A stretch of DNA of 64,000 nt, taken from Candidatus Bipolaricaulis sibiricus (lineage in GTDB: Bacteria; Bipolaricaulota; Bipolaricaulia; Bipolaricaulales; Bipolaricaulaceae). The position numbers were made by a program, and so were the translations under genes. Below are positions 16,873-27,600 of the stretch, one piece after another. The notes below the pieces were generated by a model. That model worked only from the letters and a program-made list of their open reading frames with translations, was not told the DNA's origin and ran no database searches. Where the stretch lies: positions 1,604,153-1,668,152 of the forward strand of contig CP034928.1 in assembly GCA_004102645.1 (NCBI GenBank), given 5' to 3'. Position 1 is the first letter of the stretch; each line of letters opens with the position of its first letter.

Positions 16873-17537
16873 GTCACGACCTCCCGACCGGCCTTCACCT
16901 TCTCCACCGTCGTCTCCGCAAGCCGAAGGTGGCACCCACCGCACACCCCGGCCACCACCGGCACCACTGGGCTGCCCCCGCCGGCGAGGAGCCGCTCGTA
17001 GTGCCCGCGCAGGTGCGCGGGAACGCTTTGGAGAAGTCCCTGCCTCCGGACGCGCAGGGCCTCCCGCTCCGCCAGGGTAGCTGCGCGACGATCCGCAACA
17101 GCAGCGAGCTCATCCTCCAACCGTCCGCGTCGCACCGCGTGCTCGTCGCTCTCCACCCGCAGCGCCCCGTCGTCGGCGTCGGCGTCCGCCATCAGCTGCA
17201 ACGCCTCGGTCGCGAGTTCGTCAAGCCTCTCCCGCAGCAAGGCCACCTGTTCACGGAGGTACTCCATCTCCTTGTAGGGGATGATGTCGTGGTCGAGCTT
17301 GTGCTGATAGCTACGGATTCTCTCGTCGGTGGCGTCCACTTCGCCCGTCTTGGCCAGGGCGGACAGACGGAGGGCACGGTTCGTCTCCTGACGGCGCTTG
17401 AACTCCTCGTCCTCGAGGGTGAGCCGCTCGTGAAGATGCTTCTCCTCTCGTTCGAGGTCGGACAGACGTCCGTCGAGCACGCGGAGGTACGCATCGGCTT
17501 CCGCAAGCTCCAGGAGCCGGCTCAGGGCATCGGTCAT
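16830..17537 (-). CDS. Zinc-ribbon coiled-coil protein (CT398 / C4-type zinc-ribbon family)
   Basis: A 235-residue protein: about 165 residues of charged helical heptads (a coiled-coil hairpin), then a C4 zinc ribbon (CGGCHLRL ... VTCEHCSRFLY). This matches the CT398-like family (zf-RING_7). Some members bind sigma-54 or flagellar/type III export components, but no such genes are near, so the function is left open. Its start overlaps the Nif3-like gene stop (ATGA). The Nif3 plus zinc-ribbon pairing is a common bacterial neighbourhood. Confidence 0.85.
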   Translation of the reverse strand: MTDALSRLLELAEADAYLRVLDGRLSDLEREEKHLHERLTLEDEEFKRRQETNRALRLSALAKTGEVDATDERIRSYQHKLDHDIIPYKEMEYLREQVALLRERLDELATEALQLMADADADDGALRVESDEHAVRRGRLEDELAAVADRRAATLAEREALRVRRQGLLQSVPAHLRGHYERLLAGGGSPVVPVVAGVCGGCHLRLAETTVEKVKAGREVVTCEHCSRFLYLRPA

Positions 17538-18595
17538 CGCTCCTCCACCGCCAGATCGGGAAACCGCCCCCGTACAAGCCTCCCCACGTGGGCCACGAAG
17601 GGCATCTCCGTCTCTCGATGTCCAAGCGCGATGGCCGTCAGGCCCGCCTCAGCTGCAGCCAGGCCCTGGTGGTAGCCAAGCTCGCCCGTCAGGTAGAGGT
17701 CAGCACCGGAAGCAAGAGCTTGCGGCCACAGGTCACTCCCGCTGCCGGCGCACAGAGCCACACGACGCACCTGCCTGTCCAGATCCCCATACACCGCCTG
17801 GGGCTCCACTCCGCCAAGCGACGTGCCGACGTGACGCACCACGTCCCTTGCCGCAGCCGGGTGCGGGAGATCTCCCACGCGGCCCAGCCCATGCAGAGGG
17901 GATGGGTTTTTGAGCGGGTACACGTCATAGGCCACTTCCTCGTACGGATGGGCCCCCTTCATCGCGGCGAGCACGGATGGGAGGCGCTCGGCGGGGACGA
18001 CCGTCTCCAGCCGGATCTCGTCGGCCCGCGCCTCCTGTCCCACTTCCCCCAGGTAAGGATGCGCCCCTTCCCCAGGAAGGAACGTCCCGACCCCGCGCGA
18101 GCGGAACGAGCACCGGCTGTAGCGCCCGATCCCCCCTGCCCCCGCCGCGAACACGGCCTCGGCCACCTTCTCCTCGTGCCCGGGGGGCACGAACACGGCG
18201 AGCTTAACGAGCCTCCCCCGGGGGGAGAGGGGCCGCAGGGAAGCGAGGGAGAGGGACCGCGCCAGGACCTCGCCCATGCCCCCCTGGGCGATGTCATAGG
18301 GGGTATGGACCGCGTAGCACGCCGCTCCCGCGGCGAGGAGGAGGCGCAGCTTCTCTCCGAGGGGCGTCCCCGGGAGGAGTCGGTCCAGGGGGCGGAACAG
18401 GAGCGGATGATGGGTCACGACGAGGTCCACTGCCCCCAGATCACGAGCGAGGTCGAGATCGAGGTCGAGGGCCACCACGACCCGCCGACATGGCCGCTTG
18501 AGCCGCCCCACCTGGAGCCCGGACCGATCCCACTCCTCAGCGAGCGCAGGCGGGAACAGCTCATTGAGGAAGGCGACCACGTCCTGCCGATCCAT
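17534..18595 (-). CDS. Nif3-like dinuclear metal centre protein
   Basis: A 353-residue Nif3 / GTP cyclohydrolase I type 2 family protein. The metal site is indicated by VTHHPLLF, with later histidine (VHTPYD) and the C-terminal GHRETE segment. The middle of the protein contains the CutA-like insert found in long Nif3 proteins (LAVFVPPGHEEKV, later HPYEEVAYDVY). The ATG at 18595 starts the conserved domain; a longer reading to 19183 is an artefact over the neighbouring gene. The biochemical role of Nif3 proteins is unsettled. A second, more divergent Nif3-like gene is at 53465-54322. Confidence 0.92.
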   Translation of the reverse strand: MDRQDVVAFLNELFPPALAEEWDRSGLQVGRLKRPCRRVVVALDLDLDLARDLGAVDLVVTHHPLLFRPLDRLLPGTPLGEKLRLLLAAGAACYAVHTPYDIAQGGMGEVLARSLSLASLRPLSPRGRLVKLAVFVPPGHEEKVAEAVFAAGAGGIGRYSRCSFRSRGVGTFLPGEGAHPYLGEVGQEARADEIRLETVVPAERLPSVLAAMKGAHPYEEVAYDVYPLKNPSPLHGLGRVGDLPHPAAARDVVRHVGTSLGGVEPQAVYGDLDRQVRRVALCAGSGSDLWPQALASGADLYLTGELGYHQGLAAAEAGLTAIALGHRETEMPFVAHVGRLVRGRFPDLAVEER

Positions 18596-18658
18596 GACAG
18601 CACGAGTGTAGCGACCCGCTGGCTTGCCGGGCAAGGAACCGTGGCTACCATCCCACCG

Positions 18659-19777
18659 ATGGCGGGACGCACAGGGACCGCGGACCTCCCCCTCCACGGG
18701 GGCCATGCCCCGCGCTGGCTTTTCGCGCGGATGGTCCGCCTGTCGCGGGAGATCGTCCTTGCCCTCGCCGACGAGTTCGAAACGGAGGGCGTTCTCGCCC
18801 GGCTGTCCGACCCGTGCTGGTTTCAAGCCCTGGGGTGCCTCCTCGGCTTCGACTGGCACTCGAGCGGGCTCACCACGACCGCCTGTGGAGCGCTCAAGGA
18901 GGCGCTGCACGCCGTGGGAGAGGAGATCGGCCTCTGGGCAGCGGGGGGCAAGGGGGCCGCGTCGCGGCGTACCCCCCTCGAGATCGCTGAGGCCGCCCTG
19001 AAACTCGCGGTCGAGCCAGACCCCCTCGTGTACGCCTCCCGGATGACGGCTAAGGTGGACTCTGCGGCCCTCCAGGACGGATTTCAGATCTACCACCACG
19101 CCTTCTTCTTCGACCGGGCGGGACGATGGTGCGTGGTCCAACAGGGGATGAACGAGAGGACGGGGATGGCCCGCCGCTACCACTGGAGCTCTGAGGTCGG
19201 CTCAGCATTCGTCTGCGAGCCCCACGCCGGGATCGTGGGGCCGAGGTCCGATCTCGTCCTGAACCTGGTGGCGCGGGAATCCGAGGGGGTGCGGAGGGCG
19301 ATCCCCGAGCTCGCCCGCGAGCCCCCGGACCACCTCTCCGCCGAGCTAGGCCGGGCGCAGAGGATGGCCCTTCCCCGGAGGCACGCCCTTCTCCTCGCCG
19401 ACCTCGACCCGCAACGCCTCCGCTCCGTGTTCCTGTCCGCGTACGAGAGCCAGGCAGCGGACTTCGCCGGGCTTCTCGCCACCCCGGGAGTGGGGGCGAA
19501 GGGGCTGCGGGCCCTCGCCCTGCTCGCGGAGCTCCTCTACGGGGTACCGATCTCGTTCCGCGATCCCGCCCGGTTCGCCTATGCCCACGGCGGGAAGGAT
19601 GGGACGCCCTATCCCGTGGACCGGGAGACCTACGACCGGACGATCGAGGTCCTTGGCCAGGCGGTGCGGCGGGCGCAGCTCGGGAAGAGGGACGAGCTGG
19701 GCGCGCTGCGGCAGCTGGCCCGCGTTGGCACCGCCCTCACGACGCCACCCCCGTCGCGGCGGCCGGGGTCCGGATGA
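18659..19777 (+). CDS. DUF763 domain protein
   Basis: A 372-residue member of DUF763. The conserved N-terminus RTGTADLPLHGGHAPRWLF starts four residues after the ATG at 18659, which fixes the start. Other conserved blocks are WFQALGCLLGFDWHSSG, the TTTACGALKEAL region, and a helix-hairpin-helix-like segment near the C-terminus (LLATPGVGAKGLRALALLAEL). The family is scattered among archaea and thermophilic bacteria. The HhH-like motif suggests nucleic-acid contact, but no activity is established. It is divergent from the Nif3-like gene (63 bp apart), and its 3' end overlaps the end of the second MATE gene by 41 bp on the other strand. Confidence 0.88.
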   Translation: MAGRTGTADLPLHGGHAPRWLFARMVRLSREIVLALADEFETEGVLARLSDPCWFQALGCLLGFDWHSSGLTTTACGALKEALHAVGEEIGLWAAGGKGAASRRTPLEIAEAALKLAVEPDPLVYASRMTAKVDSAALQDGFQIYHHAFFFDRAGRWCVVQQGMNERTGMARRYHWSSEVGSAFVCEPHAGIVGPRSDLVLNLVARESEGVRRAIPELAREPPDHLSAELGRAQRMALPRRHALLLADLDPQRLRSVFLSAYESQAADFAGLLATPGVGAKGLRALALLAELLYGVPISFRDPARFAYAHGGKDGTPYPVDRETYDRTIEVLGQAVRRAQLGKRDELGALRQLARVGTALTTPPPSRRPGSG

Positions 19778-21128
19778 CCTTCCGCTTCCACGTCCCGCGC
19801 TGCAGCCACACGACGAGGGCGATCCCGGCCAAGAAGTTGCTGAGGGCCATCCCCGCCCACAGCCCCGTTGCCCCGAACCCCAACGGATAGGCAAGGGCCC
19901 AGGACAAGAACACCCTCAACACCCACAGCCGGACGATCGCCATCACCATCGGGGGCACGGTGTGGCCGGAGCCGCGGAACGTGGCCGCCGCCCCATCGAA
20001 CAGGCCGAAGAACGGGATGGAAGTACCGAACACCGCGATGTACCAGGTGCCCTGCCGAATGACCTCCGGGTCGGCCACAAACAAGCTAAACAGGGGGCGG
20101 CGCAGGAGGAGGGCCACGAAGTACAGGCCGACCAGGGCGAGGAACGTCGCCCCGATCCCCCGCCGAGCGATCATCTCCGCCCGCTCGGTCCGGTCGGCCC
20201 CCAGGTTCTGGCCGACCATCGCCACGAGGGCACTGCCCGCCCCCCAGCTGATCACGTTCACGAGGTTGATGATCCGGTTCCCCACCGTGTAGGAGGCCAC
20301 GACCGCCGTCCCAAACCCGGCCACGAGCCCCATCACCATCACGAACCCGAGCGACGTGCTCGCCTGGTCAAGGACGTTGGGGAGACCCACCCGGAGGATG
20401 GGGAGGATGCGGGAGGGCCGCGGCCGCAGGTCACGGAAGCGGAGATTGATCCCCACCCGGCTGGAGAAGAGGAGGCCCAAGCCGATCGCCGCCACGAGGG
20501 CCCGGGCGAGGACCGTCGCCCCCGCCGCTCCGGCGACGCCCCACCCGGGGATCGGGCCCCACCCGAAGATGAACAGGGGGTCGAGCGCCCCGTTGAGAAG
20601 GAGCGAGGAGACGCTCAAGTACATCGCGAGCCGGGTGTTGCCGAGGCCGAGCATCAGTCCACCGAACGCCTGGGCGAGAAACATGATCGGGAGCCCGAGG
20701 CACTCGATCCTCAGGTAGGTGAGAGCCAAGGGGTAGATCTCTTCCGGTGCGCCGATGAGACGCAGCACGGTCGGGGCAAGGGTAAACCCGAGTGCCGCCA
20801 GGACCGCCGACGCCAGCCCAAGGAACGCCAGGACCTGACCGGCCGACTCCTCCGCGCCCCGCTGGTCCCGCGCGCCGAAGTGCTGGGCGACGAACGTCGC
20901 CCCGGCGGCCTGGAACCCGCCCGCGAAGGACATGAAGAAGAACAGGATCGGCCACGCCATCCCCGGCGCGGCCACCGCGGCCGTGCCCAGCCGCCCAAGC
21001 CAGAACGCGTCCACCAGGTTGTACAACGCCTGCAGCGCACTGGTGAGCATCACCGGCCACGCCAGATGCAGCATCGTCGAGAGGATGGGCCCGTTCAGGA
21101 TCCTTTCGCGTACGGATCTCGGGTTCAT
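19737..21128 (-). CDS. MATE family efflux transporter (second copy)
   Basis: A 463-residue twelve-helix MATE protein starting MNPRSVRERIL. It has the family segment MLTSALQALYNLVDAFWLGRLG near the start and the matching LPNVLDQASTSLGFVMV stretch in the second half. It is related to the exporter at 4895-6301 but clearly different in sequence, so the two are old paralogues. The ATG at 21128 is preferred over an upstream TTG at 21152. No regulatory gene is adjacent and the cargo is unknown. Convergent 3' overlap with the DUF763 gene is real and requires no frameshift. Confidence 0.92.
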   Translation of the reverse strand: MNPRSVRERILNGPILSTMLHLAWPVMLTSALQALYNLVDAFWLGRLGTAAVAAPGMAWPILFFFMSFAGGFQAAGATFVAQHFGARDQRGAEESAGQVLAFLGLASAVLAALGFTLAPTVLRLIGAPEEIYPLALTYLRIECLGLPIMFLAQAFGGLMLGLGNTRLAMYLSVSSLLLNGALDPLFIFGWGPIPGWGVAGAAGATVLARALVAAIGLGLLFSSRVGINLRFRDLRPRPSRILPILRVGLPNVLDQASTSLGFVMVMGLVAGFGTAVVASYTVGNRIINLVNVISWGAGSALVAMVGQNLGADRTERAEMIARRGIGATFLALVGLYFVALLLRRPLFSLFVADPEVIRQGTWYIAVFGTSIPFFGLFDGAAATFRGSGHTVPPMVMAIVRLWVLRVFLSWALAYPLGFGATGLWAGMALSNFLAGIALVVWLQRGTWKRKVIRTPAAATGVAS

Positions 21129-21195
21129 TGGCAGAGGGGGGAGTATACGCAACGGAGAAGGGAAGGGGTATCATCGCCCCCGAAGGAGGCTTCCC

Positions 21196-21477
21196 ATGGA
21201 CTGGAGACTCGTGCTGACGACGTTCGGGATGGTGTTCCTCGCCGAGCTAGGGGACAAGACCCAGCTCCTTGTGTTCACCCTCTCCTCGCAGCACCACGCC
21301 CCGTGGGCGGTGTTTCTGGGCGCGTCGCTCGCCCTGTCCCTGGTAAGCCTCCTCGGGGCGTCCGTGGGGGGAATCGTGGGGGAACTCCTGCCCACAAAGT
21401 ACGTTCAGATGGGAGCAGGGATTCTATTCGTCGCCGTGGGGGGCCTCGTCATCTACCGGGCGGTCGGCAGGGGGTAG
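21196..21477 (+). CDS. Half-size UPF0016 (GDT1/TMEM165 family) cation transporter subunit
   Basis: A 93-residue protein with three hydrophobic segments and one copy of the family motif, FLAELGDKTQL. GDT1/TMEM165 and MneA-type proteins carry two such motifs in one chain of about 200 residues and move Mn2+ or Ca2+. A single-repeat protein must dimerise to build a full transporter. A good GAAGGAGG site lies nine bases before the ATG. No second half-gene is beside it, so a homodimer is likely, or the partner lies outside the window. Confidence 0.85.
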   Translation: MDWRLVLTTFGMVFLAELGDKTQLLVFTLSSQHHAPWAVFLGASLALSLVSLLGASVGGIVGELLPTKYVQMGAGILFVAVGGLVIYRAVGRG

Positions 21478-21568
21478 GTAGGTATCCCGCACTCTCTCTG
21501 GCTTCCTCGTCGTCATTCCGCATAACATAACATGCTGTTCCCGGTGCCACTTTGCTCGCCCTCGCGCT

Positions 21569-21583
21569 CAGATAGGCTATCTG
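21569..21583. promoter_or_regulatory. 15-bp palindrome upstream of the giant surface-protein gene
   Basis: CAGATAG-G-CTATCTG is a perfect 7-bp inverted repeat around one central base, 30 bp upstream of the predicted -35 box. This is the size and symmetry of a dimeric regulator site. The regulator is unknown. Confidence 0.45.
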
Positions 21584-21592
21584 CACGTTTGT

Positions 21593-21618
21593 TCCGCACT
21601 TCACATCCGCACTTCACA
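21593..21618 (+). repeat. Tandem 13-bp direct repeat overlapping the -35 region
   Basis: TCCGCACTTCACA occurs twice back to back (21593-21605 and 21606-21618). The second copy ends with TTCACA, the predicted -35 box. It could be a paired operator or a duplicated promoter element. Confidence 0.6.
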
Positions 21619-21641
21619 GCGAAGGTAACAATGATTACAAT
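21613..21641 (+). promoter_or_regulatory. Sigma-70-type promoter for the giant DUF11 protein gene
   Basis: TTCACA (21613-21618), a 17-bp spacer and TACAAT (21636-21641), with a start site expected about 40 bp before the GTG at 21687. The surrounding 200 bp are noticeably lower in GC than the coding DNA. Confidence 0.65.
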
Positions 21642-21686
21642 ACACGGTCGAATGTCCACCATATCGAGGTAGAGGGGAGGACGATC

Positions 21687-24600
21687 GTGAGGATGTGTCG
21701 CGCGCTGGTATTCCTATTCCTCGTTGCGGTGGGGTGCGTTGCGGTTGGGCAGACCGTGGGGCTCAACGGCCCCACGGGGATGGGGCGGTGTGAACAGGCG
21801 ATGTTCACCGTCGCGTTCACAGCGCACGCCAGCCAGACCGCCAGTGCGATCTGCTTCACCGTGACCCTGCCCAACGCGGGGTTCGTCTACGTCGCGGATT
21901 CGGGGCAGATCACGCTCCACGATGGGGAGGTCGTGGCCGCCGAGCCCACCCCCTCCGGGCTCAACCTGGTGTGGGACCTAGATCTTCTCTTGGGGTATCC
22001 GTACGCGCTCCCACCCGGGGAGACCGTCACCCTGGAGTTCGCGGTGGGGACAGGTTGCGGGACGATCTCCGGAACCCTGAGCGCGCGGGTCGACTACGAA
22101 CAACAGGGCATCCCCGGATACCTTACAGATTCTCAGCCGGTGGAGATCCTGCCTGGCGCCGTCCAGATCAGCAAAGAGCCTTCGGTGCAAGACGCCCGGG
22201 TGGGAGATACCGTGGCCTGGACGATCACCGTGGAGAACACGGGCCTGGGCCCGATCCACAACGTGGTGGTGACCGATACCCTGGGCGCGGGGCTGGCCTA
22301 CGTCTCGGCCACCCCTGATCCGGATGCTGTGGGCGGCCAGGTGATAACCTGGAGCCTGGGCTCGATCCCTGCCGGAGGTCAAGAACAAGTCCAGCTTTCG
22401 GCCGAGGTGGTCGCCTGCAAGGGGCTGGACAACGCTGCCGACGCGAGGTTCGGCTGCGACGATGGCTCCGTGTGCTACGACACCGCGGTGGACGGGGGGA
22501 CGGCCACGGCCTCCGTTCGCCTCATCCTCCAACAACCCCTCCTCGCCTGGCCCCCGCCAACGGTCGAGATCCCCTATTGCGCCCAAGAAGGTGTGGAGGT
22601 CGTGCTCCCGTTCACGAATGTGGGGGAAGGCCCCGCGTACAACGTGCGCTGGTGCGTTGACTGCGACCCGTTGGTCATCACCAATGTGGGCGCAGGGGCT
22701 TACTACGAGGAGGGATGCTTCATCCTCGAGGATCCAATCCCCCCCAACGAGACGTTTAATCTGACCTTCACCGTTTCGGTTCCGGATGGTTGGGACTGGT
22801 GTGCCGGAGTACCAAGCGGCCTTGTGATCTGCAAGATAGTATATGAGAACGTGTGCGGAGAGAAGTTCTACCCCCCGGTGCAGCTGGGGGGCTTCTCCAC
22901 GACCTACGGCCCGGAGGGTCCCCCCACCCTCAACGTGAGCCTCACTGGAGCGGAAGAGGTGTACATCTGCACTGAACAAGACTACACCCTCTCCGTCTCC
23001 TTCTCGGGCCTCGATGCCTGCGGGAACGGTGGGACGAGCGACATCTCCGTGGTGGTGGACGTCCCCGCCGGGTTCACCGTCTTAGACGCGGGTGGTGGTG
23101 ATTGGACTCCTGGCTCAGACGGCACGGGCGGAACGATCTCCTGGACGATCCCGCCCACGAGCCCCCTCTCCACCACGATCCGCCTCCGTGCCCCCGATTC
23201 TCAGCAGTGTCACCAAGTGGCCACGCTAAGCGCCACTGCTACCGCGTACGACTGCTGTGGCTGCGCGATCTCCGCGACAAGCTCGGTTCCCATTGCCATC
23301 GAGTGCTATCAGCTCGCAAGTGTTATACGAGAGGCAAGTCCCTCAGTTCAGGAAAAGTGCGCGGAGATTACGTACACGAACACCTATACCTTTGCCGACG
23401 ATGGCCCTGAAGTCTACTTTACCGATCTTGAGTTCATCGCCTACGCGGAAAACGCTCAGAAATACGTCGCCGGGAGCCTCACAATCACGATCGACGGAAA
23501 TCCGGCGAGTCCGATTACTGTCATTGACAACACCCCCGGCAGGTCTCTGGTCATTCAAGGGATTGACGATAGCGGTCTTGTGTGGGGGCACACCCTTGTG
23601 ATCTCCTACCAGCTCAGACTCACCCCGGACTCGGAGCCGCCTTCGTGCCCGAGCTCTTCCACTTTTTATACCTGGACCACACTAAATCTTGACGGCAAAT
23701 GCGCCATCGGGGACGAATGCACCGAGCCTTGCCAGGTGACAGAGATCCTTGCCGTTACCTCCGCGACCCCCACGATGAGTGTTTCTCTCACCGGCCTTCC
23801 CGATGACTTCGTGGACCCCTGCGGCACCTACGACATCACCCTCACCCTCACGAAGACCTCAACGTTTGACCCCCACGATGTGGTCCTCACGCTGGAGAAC
23901 TTGAACTACTACATCGTGGACCTGAATTCAATCCAGGTGAGCGGGGTGCAGCCCGCAAGCCCCATCCCCAAGGATTACGGAACCTACTACGAATGGGAGT
24001 ATGGGGAGGCCTTCGTGGGCCAGCCGAATGGAGCGCAGTCGGTGCTTCAGTTCCAGGTGCGCAAGCGCTGTGGGCCTGAGGTGGAGCTCCGCTCCGAAGC
24101 GCTCTACACGGATAGGTGCGGGGGCACGTGCTCCGTGAGCGACACCGAGGCCCCCGCTTACCTGCGCAGCCCCAACCTCTTCGTCTACAAAACCCCGGAG
24201 GTCGTTTATGCCACCCAAAACGAGATCACGTGGACGATCTACGTGGTGAACAGCGGGAACGGCTATGCCTACGAGGTGTGGGTGGATGATGTCTTAGGAA
24301 GTGGCCTGAAATACGAGTCCTCATCCGTTACGCCCTCTACCGGCGTCACCACGACCCCGCACTACGATCACCTCGGGAACTCGATCAACGGCGTCTCCTG
24401 GCACATCGATGCTATGACTCCAGGCGAGCAGCGGGTGATCACCCTCACCGCGCGGATGGTGGCCTGCAGTGATCTCTGGGACGAGGTGACGACGAGCCTG
24501 GGCTGTGGTGGGGAAGATTGCCTTCCACCGGTGAGCGATGACTCCACAGTGCTCATCCCCCCTACACAGCTCGTGGCCACTTCCTCCACGACGTCACCCA

Positions 24601-27600
24601 TCGCTACCTGCACTGAGCAAAAGGCTCTCATCCGCATCCGCAACGCCGGGGACCCGGCGGTGTACGAGCTCGTGGTCCGGGAGGCCCTGCCCCCGGGAAT
24701 CGAGTACGTCGCCGGGACGACCCGGTGGCGCAAGGGGAGCGGTTCTTGGCAGTCTGGCTCTGATCCCACGTTCAGTGGGGACATTTGGAGCGGTTACACC
24801 CTGGAGTGGACAGAGACCGAAGTCCCAGGGCTCGCTGAACTCCGTTCCCGCCAGACCCTGGAGATCGAGTTTGGGATCCGCGCCCTGTGCAATTTCACGG
24901 GCGGGAACCTCGGGGGACAGGTGGGCTACCTGAACGTGTGCGGAGAGCCGGGGAGCTTACCAGTGGGCACCTTCCGCCTCGATGCCCGTCAGCCGAGCCT
25001 CTCCGTGAACAAAGTCCAGACTTCCCCGATGGGTCCGGTGGATTGCGACTCTCTGATCACCTGGCGCATCGATGTCACGAACACCAGCGACATTCCCATC
25101 CCCTACGTCTGGGTGGAGGACGAGCTGGGAAGCGCCTTTGAGTACGTGTCCTCTACGGGCGGGATTGACGGAGGATATGGGAGTGGGTCCACTGCCACTT
25201 GGGTCATTGAAAACCTTGCCCCGGGAGCCACGGCCCAGCTCACCATTACCGCCAGGCACGTTTTCTGCGGCGACCTAACCAACACCGTTTCCGCCTGGTG
25301 GGGCTGCGGATCCGACTCAGATGGAAGCTCCGACACCATGGACGCCGACTGCCTCACCGATATACCCGCGACCAAGATGATCACCGCTTCGCGAAATCCC
25401 ACGGTCAGCCTGAGCATGAATCTGGACCCTGCCCTGATCCCCGCCTGCGAAAAGAGCACACTAACCCTCACCCTCCACAACCCCTCCACCGCCAGTGCCG
25501 CGGCGGTGGACGTGCGAATCAGTTTGCCTTCGGGGCTTTCTTATGTGCTCGGCACCACCAGGATCGACTGCGGAGGCGGATTTGTGCCTGCCGGCGATCC
25601 AGTGGAATCCGGCGGCTACCTCTATTGGTACGATCCGGTTGACCAAGGGAGCAACCTGTGCGATGCGATTCCACAGGGCGGATCGGTGAGCCTGCAGTTC
25701 GATGTCCAGGCCAACTGCTACATCACCGCGGGTTCGCTGGGGATCACCGTCTACTACTATGACTGCTGTTATTCGACCCAGTTCCAGCGGAGCTCCTCGC
25801 CCACAGTTCAGCCCGCCTTGCCCGTGCTCACCGTCACCAAAACCCCGGATTCTGTGGCGCTGGATTGCCACGACCCGAACAGCACGGTGACCTGGACCAT
25901 CACCGTGACGAACACCGGGGCTGCCCAAGCGGACTGGGTAAGAGTGGAGGACACCTTGGGGTCGAGCTTCGTTTACGTGGACTCGAACCCGGGAGCCACG
26001 CAAATAGACGGGTACACCTACGCCTGGGAATTCGGGCCTTTGGCGCCCGGGGAGTCGACGAACCTGTCGATCACGGCTCATCTCACCAGGCCTTCGGAGA
26101 CCTGCTCCGCTGGGCCGCGTACCAACACGGTGCGCGCGACCTGGGGTTGCGGCACCCCGGACGGGGATCCCACAACTCCGGAAGGATGTGCGTCGGGGAT
26201 CTGGGTCCAGGATACAGCCCTGGTGACCATCTCTGATCTCTACCTTGCGCCGAGCGACATCCAGCCGGTCCTGACCTGTGTGGCAGACGGCAATTACCAG
26301 GGCCGGATTCAAGTCCGCGTGCGCAACCAGGGCGATGCCCAGGTAACAGAGGATTTCCGGCTCACCTTAACCGAAGCGCAGACAGGGTGGTCCGTCACAG
26401 GATATTTCTACCAGGATTTTGGCGGGACTTTGCCCATTAATTCCGGATCTTCACGCACAATCTGGGTAGAGAACTGGCCTGTGAGCTGCGATACCTGCAC
26501 CTACCAGTTCGTGATCCAGCTCGACTCGGCTGATGAGATCTGCGAATGCCGTGAGGGGAACAATCAGAACAGCCGCACCTGGACGATCACCATCCCGGAT
26601 ATCACTGTTCGCAGGGAGACCTTGGCCCTCGTCTGTGCTGGGGATGGTCAAGTTCGCATCTCTGGGACGGTCACGTTGGGGAACGAGGGCTGTGGGAGCA
26701 ACCTGACCGCGGACGTCCCGATGCGGTTTGTCCTCCACGACGGGACGGGCTGCTCCGGGACGGTGCTCCACCAGTGGACGGAGACGTTCAGCAATGTAAA
26801 CATCCCTGCTGGAGGTGAGCAGACTTTCGATGTAAGTCACACCTTCTCGCTTGATCTCTGTGCTGAGGCCAGTGGCTGCACTGTATCCCTCTTTATAGAG
26901 GCCGACTACACGGACTCCATATGCGAATGCGACGGGACAAACAACACCTTCTGCACAGAGTTCAATATCGACATCCCCGACGTGGTGGTGACCCACGAGA
27001 ACCTGGCGCTCACCTGCGCCGGGGACGGGCAGGTCAGGATCTCGGGCACGGTGACCCTGGGCAACGAGGGCTGTGGAGACAACCTGACCGCGAACGTCCC
27101 CGTCCGGCTCACCCTCTACGATCAGGCAGGGTGCAATGGGACGGTGCTCCACCAGTGGACGGCGACGTTCAGCAGCGTAAACATCCCTGCTGGAGGCGAG
27201 CAGAGTTTCGATGTAACTCACACCTTCCCGCTTGATCTCTGTGCTGAGGCCAGTGGCTGCACTGTATCCCTCCTTATAGAGGCCGACTACACGGGCTCCA
27301 TATGCGAATGCGACGGGACGAACAACACCCTGTGCACCTCTTTCCCCGTGGAGATCCCTGATCTTGCGGTGGTGACCGTGGAACCGACCGTGCCCGACTC
27401 CTGCTCGCCAGGGCAGGTGGCGGTGACGGTGGCCAACGTGGGGTGCGTGGAGAGCCCTGCGGGCACAGTGGTGCGGATCACCGGCGACGCCACCGGAGAG
27501 ACTGATCTTCCCTCCATCCCTGCCGGGCAGGAGATCACCGTGACCGTTTACCTGAACGAGGTTCTCCCCTGTGGCACGCATCAAGTCACCGCCACAGTGG

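Noticed and set aside
17588-18658. Long upstream extension of the DUF763 frame
   Set aside because: Antisense to the Nif3-like gene; the DUF763 domain begins only at the ATG at 18659.
19581-21530. Open frame of about 650 codons antisense to the second MATE gene
   Set aside because: Rich in R, P, E and H as expected of a high-GC shadow frame; the opposite strand is a complete MATE protein.
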